Positions 10,804-21,996 of a stretch of 64,000 nucleotides of DNA are shown in pieces (position 1 is the stretch's first letter; the number at the start of each line of letters is the position of its first letter). The notes beneath the pieces are model-generated. The model was not told where the DNA came from and ran no database searches. It saw nothing but the letters and a program-made list of their open reading frames with translations. Source of the DNA: Maniola hyperantus (taxonomy: Eukaryota > Arthropoda > Insecta > Lepidoptera > Nymphalidae). The stretch covers positions 7,316,001 through 7,380,000 of the forward strand of contig NC_048556.1 in assembly GCF_902806685.2 (NCBI RefSeq). Reading direction: 5' to 3'. The position numbers and the translations under genes were made by a program.

Positions 10804-11177
10804 TTAACGCACAAGTCTCTAAATACTGGGTCTAGAAATCTGTCAGTCCGAATAATACTGTAATGTATGACGAACTTAGAAAAGAGTACGATAGTTTGAT
10901 AGTAAATTCAGAGCCTTAATACGTCTTTTCTAACTGTAAGTTGTGTAGTGATTTTTCGTGTTTTTCAATTATATCGGCCGATCGTGGTTTACGGAAATCA
11001 GCTCAAATCATTAACGACATTAGATAAATCAATATTTATACAATAACAATCTCAATGTAAATAGGTAATTAGAGTTATATTATTATCTGTAGATGTAAGC
11101 GTTCCTGGCTCTCAAAGTAATTAGGGTTTTTTTATCTAGACAATCCTAATTTGTAGACGAAAATGATGCATTTTGTA
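10804..11177. other. No feature seen
   Basis: AT-rich sequence with no exon-like or clearly repeated segment. Confidence 0.4.
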
Positions 11178-11184
11178 CAATTAA

Positions 11185-11525
11185 TCGTCGAGTTTCGGCC
11201 AATACAAATATTTTATATGTATGTATGTACAGGATGTTTTATTTATCTGCGACAGTAAGTTACACTACATTAAATATTTTATTCAATTCACCAAATGAAG
11301 TAAACCTAATAGAAATCCACTAAGAAGTTTAGAAGTTGAAATGCTGCCATACTCGAGTTTCGGCCAATACAAATATTTTATATGTATAATGTATATATGT
11401 AAAAGATGTTTTATTTATATGCGACATTAACTTGCATTACAGTAAAAACTTAATTCAACTTAGCAAATAAAGAAAACCTTAGAAATCCAATAAGAAGTTT
11501 AGAAGTTGTAATGCTGCCATACTGC
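11185..11525. repeat. Tandem duplication, two units of about 165 bp
   Basis: Both units start 'cgagtttcggccaatacaaa' (11189 and 11354) and end near 'gaagtttagaagttg' + 'aatgctgccata'. Between them 'tttatatgtat...gatgttttattta' is conserved with substitutions. Confidence 0.8.
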
Positions 11526-11689
11526 TATTACACAAACTCAGAAATTGAAACATTGCTTAGGCCAACTTGAATATTATGGCCCATTACCACAAGGACACTT
11601 AAATTGATTTAGTATTTTTTTTTTGATGCTGGCACTTTTTGGCATCCACATTAAGCTCTTGCCAAAAACTGACAGCATTACAAAAAAAA

Positions 11690-11878
11690 ACAATGGCCCT
11701 ACCGCGGTTGTTTGACAGCTACAATGTCACGATCGCAATCATCTCTGATTGGTTAATGCTCGCGCACTATTGGCCACAATGCATTGTTGCAAAAGGAATC
11801 GCACAAATTCAGCCAATCATAACAATTGAGATTGTAATAATGATTGATGCAGGTTTTAGACAATCGCCCTACTGTTTA
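11690..11878. mobile_element. MITE, copy 1 of a two-copy family
   Basis: 'agctacaatgtcacgatcgc' to 'ttttagacaatcgccctact' is almost identical to 50.10-50.27 kb. The ends ('ccctaccgcggttg' and 'caatcgccctact') look like a degraded terminal inverted repeat. Confidence 0.8.
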
Positions 11879-11879
11879 A

Positions 11880-13700
11880 CTATCCTTGTGCAAGTGGGCC
11901 TAAGTCCTTGTTTCTTGACATTTGTTGTATAACACATATCAAATAAAACGTTAAATCTACCTTCTACTCACATAAGTTTTTATCTTCTGTCTCACTCATC
12001 ACCAAGCACAAATTATATGCGACGTGATAATATTATAGTGTGATTGTCCCTAATAAATAAAACACGCTGTATATCAAAATTGTATTTTTTAAATGATCTC
12101 TTTTTGGCGTACTTTATTATATATCGTTACGTATTAGTAATTGCTTTAGGAGTCCGGAAGTGAAGAGAATTTATTAATAAAAATAAAATAAAAATATAAT
12201 TAATGTCTATAACCTAAGAGATATTTTCGCACTGTTAACTCTTATCTTTGATAGCGTAGTTTGGTACTGACAAAACGAAATTATAACGAAATTTTTGGGA
12301 TTTTTTTGGAACTTTCGGCGTTTATCCGTACTCATAGAATAAATATTGGTGTCAATTCGAGCCTTCCAATATGAAACCAAATCTAGAATCAGTTAATTTT
12401 CTTAGCACAATTTCAATGAATAAAAGGAGAGATACCTAGTAGGAGTTCTATCCTTTTCTTCCTGTAATATATTTTCATATTTAATATTCATTTATATTAT
12501 TGCATAAATAGTGTATATACGTAAATACACGGTATTTTTAAATAGGGCTTTTTATACTTTGATATGCTTGAATTGACACGAATATTTTGTATAGTCAATT
12601 ATTGTTTAAAATCATTGCTGGCACATATTGAAACCAATACATAATATTGTTACCATAGTAGTATAGATAAATATCATTATGCAGTTTATTAAAGACAACG
12701 TTCCAATTCATCAAACGGTAGATTAATGCTGTGGTATCGCTCTCTCGCACATGCAAACGGTTATGCGTTATCTGCAAGCGAGAGGTATATATTACGTGCT
12801 AAACTAGTTGCCTGAAAATCGGGAGTTGGCTAAAGGTCGGAAACATACTAACAACAATCTGCGACGCATATTGAATTAATAAAATCGTAACAGTTTTTAT
12901 GTCGTCAATCTCATAATGCCTTGTCTCGTCCGATGTTTTCGCCTTTAAAGTATGCTATATAGTTTCTTTTTAATTCGCATTTTAATAGTGTCACGTGGAT
13001 TCGTGTTTTTTTCCTACTTTGTTTAAGGATGCATAGCGATATCTTCATCTGTATTTCGATTCGAGCGAACTAAGTAGTAGTGTACATCGAACGAACTTTT
13101 TTATTAAGAAAAATAAAAAATAACGATCATTCTGAAAAATACGGTCTATGATTTTGGTAGCTTTTAAATTCCTTGTAATTTTTTTTCAACAGATTTATTT
13201 ATTGTAGGTACTGGTTTAAAGCCGAAATGTTGAATAAAAATATAAGTGCCATTGGACTGATTTTGCAAAAAAAATTTTTAGGTATGGAAACTTCATGAGG
13301 ATTCTTATGTACTTTTTTATTCGAAATTTCTTAATTTTACTGTCTAGTAGGCATTTCGGCTCTTTAGTTTAGTAGGTAATTAGTACTAATAAATAATTTC
13401 ATTGAAATGCTAATTTAATAATACCTAATATTCAAATTAATTAAGAATCATGGTTCTAATGTAAAATAAATTTTAATTTTATGATGATAAAAGAAATTTT
13501 AATTGATGAATGATATTTGAATCGATTTCCTTTATTTGAACACATTTTATAGGTATCAACCTGGTTTATCGGTTACATAATGCACAATTAATATAATTTG
13601 ATGATGGATTTTGTTGTTTCTGTTCATTTTACATGTATGTTGAGATGTTATAGGTATTGTTTTTATTTTAACATCAAATTGTGAAATAATCACATTTAAA
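11880..13700. other. Intergenic, no feature recognised
   Basis: AT-rich throughout. Open frames here are short and have no family resemblance. Confidence 0.4.
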
Positions 13701-13707
13701 TATGTAT

Positions 13708-14033
13708 TGTGGCTGATTCTCTTTTGCACAATCTCTAAACTAAACTAAATTAGCAGGTCTAAATTTAGTGCTATCCTTTTCCGCAAGCAACATTATGAAA
13801 AGGATAGCAATAGATTAAGACGTGCCATTTTAGTTTAGTTTAGAGATTGTGTACAACGGAATTAGCCACAATGGGGCCAATTCTCTGGTACACAAATTTC
13901 TAAACTAAACTAAATTAACAGGTCTAAATGTAGTGCTGTCCTTTTCCGCAAGCAACATTATGAAAGGGATAACAATAGATTTAGACGTGCCATTTTAGTT
14001 TAGAGATTGTGTACAACAGAATTAGCCACATTG
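13708..14033. mobile_element. Two tandem copies of a fold-back MITE
   Basis: Unit 1 (13708-13871) and unit 2 (13872-14033) each run from a 'tggctgattctcttttgcac'-like end through 'atctctaaactaaactaaat', 'gtccttttccgcaagcaaca' and 'gacgtgccattttagtttag' to 'gagattgtgtacaacagaat' + 'tagccaca'. Each is itself an inverted repeat, and the two units are about 90 percent alike by eye. Confidence 0.82.
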
Positions 14034-14035
14034 TC

Positions 14036-14710
14036 TTACTGTCTTTATTAAGTTTTATCTTGATTTTTGTGTACTGACTTCATCCAATTTAATAAATGCT
14101 GTTATTTTATTCATACTTTACTGTTGCAATATTTCAATATGACATAATTACTTATCATATTTTGTTGCTTGTGATCGTTTGTAGTGATGTTTCAATTTGC
14201 TTTAATATTGTCCATACTTATTTTTAAGTTTGTCTCTGTTAGTACAGTATATGGTATATGTTGAAATGAATGGGCGTCTTTCAGCGTGTTAGCATAATAA
14301 CAAATATGAAAACTCATGCTGCATATTACTAGTGCCTTATTGACTTTCAGAACTTAGTTACAAGCTGTACAATACAATGTTGCAATGTTTGTACCCAGTG
14401 TCACCAAAGTATAGGTCTAGGCTTTGTCAGTCAATAAACAGTGTGTAATAGGCGGTTTCTTTTAGACTGAATTAACTTTGTTGCTTAATAACAAGTTATA
14501 ATGTTATATTTTAAGAATATTAGCAATTATTTCAAAAGGACATTTTAAATGAAGCATTTCATATTCGTTATTTATTTCTTTCTAAATAAGGCATTAGTCT
14601 AATTGTTTAGTCAAATGGCGTACATGTAAATATCTTGTTTAGACAGTTTATTTAGATTTAAGTGTTCAATTTTAATGTATACTAGATTGAATTAGATAAA
14701 ATGACCTTAA
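14036..14710. other. Intergenic, no feature recognised
   Basis: AT-rich sequence without coding or repeat structure that I can support. Confidence 0.35.
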
Positions 14711-15236
14711 GAGGGATTTATTCGTAGTGCGCACCAAACAAACGTAGTTTCGCTCTCATTTGCATATTAGCTAATCAAACTCAATGAAATCTTGTAGATA
14801 TGTTTTAGGAATTAATATCTGTGTCTGTGGATTGTCAGATTTCCGTTATTACGCGTAAAATTTAACTCCTCACGCGCTATTCTAACTTTTTGTGTCAAAT
14901 TTCATGTCATAAGTACGAATTTAGTCCTTATTTTTAAAATGAACCGTATTTTTAACATGATAGTTGATCCATAGAGGAGGATGATGCCACGTGAGGAGTC
15001 AATTTGTACGGACCATAAAATATTTTGTTTTAAAGTTACACCAGGCTCACGGATTTACACATAAATCTTTAAACCCGTGTAATTTTAAAACCAGACATTT
15101 TTACGGAAATCTGGTAAACCACAGACACAGATATTAAGTATAACCATATTGTCTACAAAATTGCATTGACTTTGGTTGCTTAGGATTAATGAGAATTAAA
15201 CTACGTTTGTATGGAGCAAGTGACGGAGGGTCCTCT
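14711..15236. mobile_element. Large fold-back element (about 525 bp)
   Basis: Left arm 'attaatatctgtgtctgtgg' + 'attgtcagatttccg' (14811-14845) pairs with right arm 'cggaaatctggtaaaccaca' + 'gacacagatatt' (15104-15136). Outer parts 'acaaacgtagtttcgctctc' and 'gagaattaaactacgtttgt' also pair. The ends contain 'gagggat' and 'ggagggtcc'. Confidence 0.72.
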
Positions 15237-15539
15237 GTTAAGAGAAATATCTGAAACGGTAATCACTCATAGTTGACAGGGGAAGTTTTTCTAAACGTTT
15301 ATGAATCCAATTCAATGGACCAATACATAGCAATTTAGCGATTGTACCTAATCAAAGACACCGAGATGAAACTCGCCTTGTGCAGGGTGCAGGTGGACAA
15401 CCAACCCATAGAAATGTGGACAGATTGTTTAAGCATATTGGATCATTGTACGAACTTATGTTAAAACATAAAAACCTCGAAAACATTGCCGACTTTTATT
15501 TCTTATCATCATCCCTTATTTCTACACACTACAAATATG

Positions 15540-15722
15540 AGATACTAGCTTCGTCAGCGTGGATGTAGGTTTTTAAAATCCCGTGGGAGCTCAGAATATC
15601 CGGGATAAAAATTAGTCTATGTGACTCCGTCCTAACTATACCCATGCAAAAATCACGTCGATCCATTGCGGCGTAATTGAAGGACAAACCAACAAGCACA
15701 CTTCCGCATTTATAATATGGGT
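15540..15722 (+). repeat. Family B interspersed repeat
   Basis: 'gatactagcttcgtcagcgt' (shortened head) to 'gcacacttccgcatttataa'. It carries the 'cattgcggcgtaattgaagg' subtype segment. Confidence 0.78.
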
Positions 15723-15880
15723 AGTTTTTAGGGTAGGTAGTAGGTACAGTACCCAGCAGGAAATATTGCTATATTATTATCTCTTTCTAAAATTCAACGT
15801 GCAATATTTCCCGATGTATAATGTTTATACGTTTTTCTTCATAAATATTGTCATTAAATCATAAAACAAATTAATGTAAG

Positions 15881-16006
15881 AGTCGAAATATATGACAATC
15901 GGGGTTGGGACGCACCCACCCCGATAGCCACACACCCGCATAGCCCCCGCGCTAACCCGGTGCGGGATTGTGTGGAGCGTCCTCCCGCCTCACTCCGATT
16001 GCGTAA
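15881..16006. mobile_element. GC-rich palindromic element, copy 1
   Basis: Carries 'gacaatcggggt' at one end and 'cactccgattgcg' at the other, with a GC-rich core ('acacccgcatagcccccgcg', 'aacccggtgcggg'). The outer 'gacaggt' termini are degraded. It lies 44 bp before copy 2. Confidence 0.8.
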
Positions 16007-16049
16007 CTATACTTATGGTTACATAAAATCAAGTAGGTACCTAAGCGAA

Positions 16050-16186
16050 GACAGGTCGAAATTACAATCGGAAAGGGAACGCCCCGCACATGCGGTGCGG
16101 GCAAGCGCGGGTGACGTGCGGGGCGGCCCCCTGCCTCATACCAATACCTGCCCAATTCCCATCTCAACCTGTCGCGGACTATACAC
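16050..16186. mobile_element. GC-rich palindromic element, copy 2
   Basis: Starts 'gacaggtcgaaattacaatc' and ends 'atctcaacctgtcgcggact' + 'ata'. The core reads in the inverse orientation ('gcgggcaagcgcgggtgacg'). Its right end abuts the LINE remnant. Confidence 0.85.
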
Positions 16187-17545
16187 CCTGAAGCCATGGA
16201 TCCAACGGTCTATCCCCGTTTGGGCATTTAAAATTTTTCTCGAGTCGCCGAAGCTGAACAACAGGAGCATACCATTCTCATGCGAGGTCAAATATCTGGG
16301 CATCACTTTAGACCAGAAATTGACCTGGAATCCGCATGTCGATGGAGTGCTAAAAAAGGCTAAATCGGCTTTAGGTATATGTAGTCGATTTGCGGGAGCG
16401 AGATGGGGACTTAAACCAAAAGTGACCTTCTGGCTCTATACAGCCATTGTGAGGCCGATGATATCGTACGCCTCCGTGGTTTGGTGTAGCAAATTGACGC
16501 AGGTTACAGCCCAGTATAAACTTGGCAGTATCCAAAGAACTGCTTGCCTACTTATCACTGGAGCTATGAGCACCTCTCCGGGGGGCAGCCCTAGAAGCTC
16601 TTCTCAACTTACCTCCTCTCTACCTGTATTTGATGAAGGAGGCGAGAATGGGCATGTATAGGCTGATTAGCCAAGGAAAGGTGAATTGGCTATCTAGAAC
16701 ACTGAGGGACTTGCAGAACTCAGTACTCGAGATTCCAGTTTTGGGAATGCCGTCAGACACGATGATCCCAAAATACAACTTCCAGAGATCCTTCTCTGTG
16801 GAAATCCCAGATAGGGAGGATTGGACAAGCAACAAAATCACATGGCCATCGGGCTGTTTGAAATGGTTCACCGATGGCTCAAAGTCAGGCAAGGACGTAG
16901 GATGTGGAATCTATGGAGAGAAACCCAGGATCAAACTGTACCGTAACCTGGGGGCCTATACATCTATTTTCCAGGCGGAGGTATACGCCATAATAATATG
17001 TGTGGAAACCATCCTGCAACACAACCACGTCAATAAAACGATTTATATTCATTCGGATAGCCAAGCAGCTCTTTACACTACGACACTCTCAACCGCTGGA
17101 GAAACCTGCCAGGGCTAAATCACTCGAAAGCGCTGGTTAAATCCTTCAGCAAGAAGGTAGCATCTGAGGTGCTGTCGCTTAACAGAAGTAACATGTGCAT
17201 CCTGGTGCGAGCTTTAACGGGTCAGTGTGGCCTGAAAAGGCACATGTATAACCTTAAGCTCCAGGGCTCGGACATCTGCAGAGAGTGCCACGAGTCTCCC
17301 GAGACTCCGATGCACATTATCTGCTTCTGCCCCGCTCTGATGCACAAACGTAGCGTCCACCTAGGGAGACACATCATTTATCCGGAGGATGTTACTTCAA
17401 TTCCAGTCAAGAAGGTGCTGCTGTATCTGGCGGCCACAGGATTTGATAAGGGAGTGTGAAGTGGAGGCAAACACAATAGATCGGAGACGGTCGCAGTGAT
17501 TCAGGGATAGTAAGGACCTGTATAGCCCCAAAGAAGAAAGAAGAA
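16185..17545 (+). pseudogene. LINE remnant with reverse transcriptase end, RNase H and Cys/His tail
   Basis: This is the 3' half of a non-LTR retrotransposon. The first segment reads VKYLGITLDQKLTWNPHVDG and WLYTAIVRPMISYASVVW, the thumb/end region of jockey-superfamily reverse transcriptases. A frameshift near 16580 leads into an RNase H domain with FTDGSKSGKDVGCGIYG, FQAEVYAI and IHSDSQAAL (catalytic D, E, D present). A second break near 17085 removes the end of RNase H. A third frame (17169-17459) carries ICRECHESPETPMHIICFCP, a CxxC...H...C motif as in I/LOA/R1-type elements, followed by an A/G-rich 'gaagaagaagaag' tail. The 5' edge coincides with a GC-rich palindromic element. RNase H suggests the I/LOA/R1 group; the exact clade is not determined. 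It is inactive. Confidence 0.88.
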
Positions 17546-17695
17546 GAAGAAGATGGGTCACCTCAGAATGAGAAGAAGGGTTCAGGCCATAGTCCACTAT
17601 GCTGACCAAATGCAGACTTCATACACCTTCAAAAGCATTAAAGCAATCTAGAGTTTTGTTCACCTTTAAAGCAAGTGATTAACTGCTCAAATTTA
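17545..17695 (-). repeat. SINE family A fragment
   Basis: 'ctcagaatgagaagaagggt' and 'catagtccactatgctgacc' mark the 3' part of family A in reverse, up to 'aaagcaagtgatta'. It abuts the LINE tail. Confidence 0.65.
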
Positions 17696-17795
17696 TATAA
17701 CTATAATGAAATTCACTTAAATAAAAAGTCAGGTAAATTATTAATTTACTATTTTTATATTATGTATTTACAATTCCATAAATAGAATTTTAAGA

Positions 17796-18273
17796 CTAAT
17801 TTAAAGCAATCTTTGTATTTTTATGGCCCTTCGAAACATTATGTTCAATGTCAGTATCTGCAGCCGTTATCAATAAACTAGGCCTTTCTTGTTCAAGGAT
17901 AGACAAAGCAGCTTGGAGCTCAACATTGTCACCAGGATCACTAATCTTCAAGATCTTAAGAGTTTCCATCTTCGCTATGGCGTGTACACCACCAGGACAC
18001 AAGTTGCATCCTTCAATATTTAAATACTCCAAGCTATTCCCGTTCTGTCCAGCGATTCTGTCTAAGCACCATACATCTACATGTTTATTGTTCTTCAAGG
18101 ATAACCATTTGAGGAGACTTAGCCCTGACAAGTTTTGCAGCCCTTCATACCTGATTCCGTTGTGATGAAATTTGGCACAGTTTACAGCTTCAACTAAATA
18201 ACCATCTACGTATGTATTGGGGAGGTTTAACGTCGTTATGTCACCTTCAATCCATTCTGTCTGGCCCTTTATC
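17796..18273 (-). CDS. DMAC2-like exon 2
   Basis: Begins after TTTTTCAG with G-ATA-AAG (KIKGQTEWIEG). It carries the leucine-rich-repeat-like region and stops after KNTKIALN. Confidence 0.9.
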
Positions 18274-19054
18274 CTGAAAAACAAAATATTAGTTAACACT
18301 TATTTGTATTAGATTCTAGAAAATTGTCTAACATACTCTTGATTTAACCATACTTAATATTATAAGTGTCTGCTTGCTTTTCACCGCCCATCTATTAACC
18401 CAATTTTGACAAAATTTGGTAAAGGCATAGCTTGCATCCCAGGAACAGCCATAGGCTGGTAAAAGATATCTTGTTGGCATATGTAGGGTACTTTTTATCC
18501 CAGAAAAGTAAAGAGTTCCCACTGAATTTACTTACACTTATGGAGCACTGTTTCAATGTTAAGTCTATGAATACAGACATCGAATATTTCCATAGAACAT
18601 AAGGATTGTGTAATGATGAAAAGTTATAAATACACAAGTAATAGAATCTGACTAACTTGACTGCACAGTGTCGATAAGTAAAAAAGTGTACTGCCCCCAA
18701 ATTTGTACCCAAAGCGGCTACTCTTTCAGGTAAATATCTTTGATTTTCGATCTCTTGTATCATTTTCATCTGTCCCCACCATTCCTTTACATCTTGAACG
18801 GTTAAATTAGGTATTTTTTGCATGGCGTTTAGGACGTGCATACTAGGACTTTTTTCCACGAAAACAGATAATTTGCTGCTCCATTCGCCGTCACGTTGTA
18901 TCCAAGGTCTTCGCCATTCTGGGTATAACTTCCCGTGAACTTTGCGCGGCTGGGGGCCTGCTTCATCACGTTCGTAAATCGATTTGTGATCGCAATAACT
19001 GCGACATGTCGGGTACAGTGATCGAAGGTAGCGCGATTTCAAATTTAATGACAT
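17796..19054 (-). CDS. DMAC2/ATP5SL-like mitochondrial complex I assembly factor (2 exons)
   Basis: Two exons, 19054-18657 and 18273-17796, join by a GTTAGT donor and a TTTTTCAG acceptor into a 291-residue protein. The N terminus (MSLNLKSRYLRSLYPTCRSY) is basic and lacks acids, as in mitochondrial targeting peptides. YLPERVAALGTNLGAVHFFT, then YRHCAVK joined to IKGQTEWI, matches the DMAC2 (ATP5SL)/ATP synthase factor B family. A leucine-rich-repeat-like C-terminal half follows, containing YEGLQNLSGLSLLKWLSLKN, VWCLDRIAG and LEYLNIEGCNLCPGGVHAIA. In mammals DMAC2 helps assemble the distal membrane arm of complex I; the paralogue DMAC2L was described as an ATP synthase coupling factor. The ATG at 19054 is the first in frame and gives the usual length. 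The intron carries a repeat fragment. The gene faces cic tail to tail. The choice between DMAC2 and DMAC2L is an inference. Confidence 0.9.
18340..18535 (-). repeat. Family B repeat fragment in the DMAC2-like intron
   Basis: Reads 'aatattataagtgtctgc', then the 'ttcaccgcccat...aattttgacaaaatttggta' body and 'ctttttatcccagaaaagtaaagagttcccac', the reverse complement of family B. It lies wholly inside the 383-bp intron. The 5' head is missing. Confidence 0.75.
18657..19054 (-). CDS. DMAC2-like exon 1
   Basis: Start codon at 19054-19052; ends in GCA-GTC-AA before a GTTAGT donor. It carries the putative targeting peptide, the PEWRRPW segment and the conserved YLPERVAALG block. Confidence 0.9.
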
Positions 19055-19640
19055 GGTTGACTTATCTTTTTTAATTAAAAATCTTGATTGGTATCACTGT
19101 TTGACGTACCTACACATATTACTTAAAGATTACCACATAAATATTAGGAATTAGATCTTATTTCTTAATGTCTTAAATTAGAGGTTATGAAACAGCTGAC
19201 AATTGACATTATTGAATTGACCTTGACATTAAAATGTGACAGCTGACATCTATTTCACTTATCTGAGTCTATTCCTTTATTCTATAGTCTATTCTCATTA
19301 CGATTTCTACATTTTGTTACGTTAAACAGTAGATACCGGTAACATTGATAAACAGTGCGACGAGGCTATCTTGGCGCGTGGCGAAAATCTAACGTTGCCG
19401 TCAAGACGTCTCCCCTTCGTTCTTGTTTCAATACCTATTCTAAGCATCTAAGCCTCTGTTCTCCAATAGCGCCCCCTGTTAATGTCATTCAAGTGCCAAG
19501 AGAGCCTTGCTTTGTCGCTATCTTGTCGCACTGTACTTAATAGCGAGGATTAATTATAAGATGCCATTTTGAAAGGTCGTCAGTCCAGCGGGTTCGAGGT
19601 CGTCCCACATTGTGAACCTAACTGTGAGTAGCTTTCCGCA
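19055..19640. other. Upstream region of the DMAC2-like gene
   Basis: The promoter should lie just right of 19054. The - strand shows no clear TATA box. 'aacagctgacaattgacatt' and 'tgacagctgacatctatttc' are two similar segments about 45 bases apart (19190-19250). Confidence 0.35.
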
Positions 19641-20078
19641 ACATGTTCCTACAACAGATTTCATCAACAAGTTTCCGCAACAAGTTTCAGAAACAAATTT
19701 CGGCAAAAAGTTTCGTTAACAAGTTTCTGCAACAAGTTTCATCAACGAGTTTCCGCAACAAATTTCTGCAAAAAGTTTCCGCAACATGTTTTTGCAACAC
19801 GTTTTGTCCAAGTTTCAAAAGCAAGTTTGAACCACAATTTTCGGCGAATTTCGTCAACAAGTTTCAGAAACAAGTTTCAGCAACATGTATCGTTAATAAG
19901 TTTCGTCAACAAGTTTCGGCAGCAAGTTTCCGCAACAAGTTTCTGTAACAAGTTATACCAACAAGTTTTTGCAATAAGTTTCTGCAACAAGTTTCGTCAT
20001 CAAGTTTAACAACAAGTTTCTATAACAAGCTTCTGCAACAAGTTTCAACAACAAGTTTCGGCAACAAGTTTTGTCTGC
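19640..20078. repeat. Minisatellite of 'caacaagtttc' units
   Basis: More than 30 imperfect 11-13-bp units of 'gcaacaagtttc' with variants (tcaacaagtttc, gaaacaagtttc). It reads open in two frames (SFRNKFLQQVS-like) only because of unit length. No flanking gene supports a protein. Confidence 0.9.
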
Positions 20079-20249
20079 AGGACCGCTACAGAGCAAAACA
20101 TGGCTACGGCAAATACAATTATTAGTAGTGTTCCTGGTACTGCGACTTTCAGAGCGCTTGCAGCATGTCGATAAGGGTAGGCAGAAAATATTATCATTTT
20201 TCATTATAATAATACTACTTAGCTTATACTTGATACTTAGCACGTAGGT

Positions 20250-20315
20250 ACATAGTTCTAAAAATCGTAAGACGTTGGTTGGGGTCCCAAAGTGCTGGAA
20301 TGGCAACCTCATCAG
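20250..20315 (+). pseudogene. Short RTE-like fragment
   Basis: 'acgttggttggggtcccaaa' then 'gtgctggaatggcaacctc' resembles the RWGPKVLEWRP segment of the RTE remnant at 50.95 kb. Only about 60 bases, cut off by a family B repeat on its right. Confidence 0.45.
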
Positions 20316-20329
20316 TACCCTTATTATAT

Positions 20330-20522
20330 CAGTAGGTACCCTTATTATAAATGCAAAAGTGTGTTTGTTTGTTGGTTTATTGGCTTGTTTTTTGGACGTG
20401 ATTTTGAACGGATTGACGTGATTTTTTGCATGGGTATAGGTAAAGACCTGGAAAGTGACATATAAAATCAAATACCTAACGACCTAATTCCACGCGGACG
20501 AAGTTGCGGGCTTCAGCTAGTC
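20330..20522 (-). repeat. Family B interspersed repeat
   Basis: 'cccttattataaatgcaaaa' to 'cttcagctagt' in reverse, with 'tttgttggtttattggcttg'. Confidence 0.8.
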
Positions 20523-20525
20523 TCA

Positions 20526-21435
20526 TCATAAAAACATCAATCGGAAATGTGTTGTGTTAAATTCGGGATGTAAAAGTCTTCTTAAATCTACGAATAACAT
20601 AACAATTAAAAAGACTGAATAAAAGCCGTAGTTGGCGGTTCAATTTAATATACACTACTGTTCAGCTATAAGCAAACGCTTGATGTAACGTGAAGCAGCG
20701 CCATCTAGTTTGTAATAAGAAAATTATTGTACAGTACTTTATCGTTGGCGTTTAGACAAAGACATTTCGCTTTAATCCAATTCAGATTAACACCAACGTA
20801 GGTACTAGGTACCCACCTAATGTAATCCAGCAGAGCAGTCTAATTCCGACGGCGTCCGGAACGATGTTGGACAGTTTGTCGTTAATCTTGTTCTTAAAAG
20901 CACGAAGTGGGACAGGACTGATCCAAACAACGTTAAATCAAGATTGGATTGAGAATATGCGACCGTAATTGAGATGTTAATTTGATTGGGCTCCTGGGAG
21001 CTACGGATACTGTCGGTGTTAGTGAGTGGATATAATACTGGTAATAAGTTAGTACTCCTGACTCCCACGCGATATATTATTTTCTGTAGTTCAAGTGGGG
21101 GAATAAGTAAATAAAATATGTTAGTGTCAGTTTTTTTTTCGGAATTAAAACGTAGGTATTTGCATTTTTTTAAGGAATGATTTTAAACATACAATTAAGT
21201 ACCGTAAATCTTGTGCTAAGTAGACTCCTACTTTGTCCAAGATTTAATTATATTGTATTTAATTGGATGTAATTGCATCATCATCATGATCAACCCATGA
21301 CTAGTAATATATAACTATATTATTATAATATATAATATATTATAACTCATTATACTCGTAGTTTAATTAGTGTAATTGGCTTTATGGCCGTTCTAATTAA
21401 ATAATAAATAAATAATAATAATAATAATGACTGGT
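20526..21435. other. Intergenic, low-complexity pieces only
   Basis: Contains an AT-rich palindrome-like stretch near 21308-21345 (tataatata repeats) and an ATAAT microsatellite at 21402-21427. No gene seen. Confidence 0.4.
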
Positions 21436-21439
21436 TCAC

Positions 21440-21726
21440 TAACAGAGCACTGGTCTCCTCCAGAGTGAGGTGGGTTTTGGCCATAGTCTACCACGCTGGT
21501 CACTGAGAATTGGCAGACTTCATACACCTTTGAGAACATTATGGAGAACTCTCAAGCATACAGGTTTCCACACGATGTTTTCTTTCACCGTTAAAGCAAG
21601 TGATATTTAATTACTTAAAACACACCTACCTAATTCCGAAAGTTAGAGGTGCGTGCCCGGAATCAAACCCCCGACTGCTGCTGATTAGGAGGCGGACGTC
21701 CTATAACAGCTAGACTATCACGGCTT
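21440..21726 (-). repeat. SINE family A, nearly full length
   Basis: Reverse of the consensus: 'gtctaccacgctggtcactg', 'acaccgttaaagcaagtgat'-like body, 'gtgcgtgcccggaatcaaac' (B-box region), then 'agctagactatcacggc' at the tRNA-like head. Confidence 0.8.
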
Positions 21727-21843
21727 CACTAAGTAAGAGTAGGTGGATATAAATACGAGTAGGTACGACAATTTAGAAACGGTAGGTACCTACCTACTTA
21801 TAATATTATTGCCTTGAATTTAAACCTAACAAAATATAATGAT

Positions 21844-21996
21844 ACGTGACAGGCCGAGGTGGCAATCGGTGTACAAGGCGGGGGGATGCCCCGCCCACCC
21901 TCACGTCACCCGCGCTATCCCGCACCGGGTCAGCGCGAGGGATGTGCGGGGCGTCCCCACTCCCCCACTCTGATTGCCATCTCGACCTGTCGGATA
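21844..21996. mobile_element. GC-rich palindromic element, copy 3
   Basis: 'gacaggccgaggtggcaatc' at the left and 'gattgccatctcgacctgtc' at the right form the terminal inverted repeat. The core has 'cacgtcacccgcgctatccc' and 'ggggcgtcccc'. Confidence 0.88.

Noticed and set aside
15960..16661. 233-codon frame as one intact protein
   Set aside because: The first 70 codons are read from the GC-rich palindromes; only the later part is LINE reverse transcriptase, and it is frameshifted afterwards.
19643..19948. Frames with SFRNKF/QQVS repeats as a protein
   Set aside because: They are translations of the 'caacaagtttc' minisatellite.
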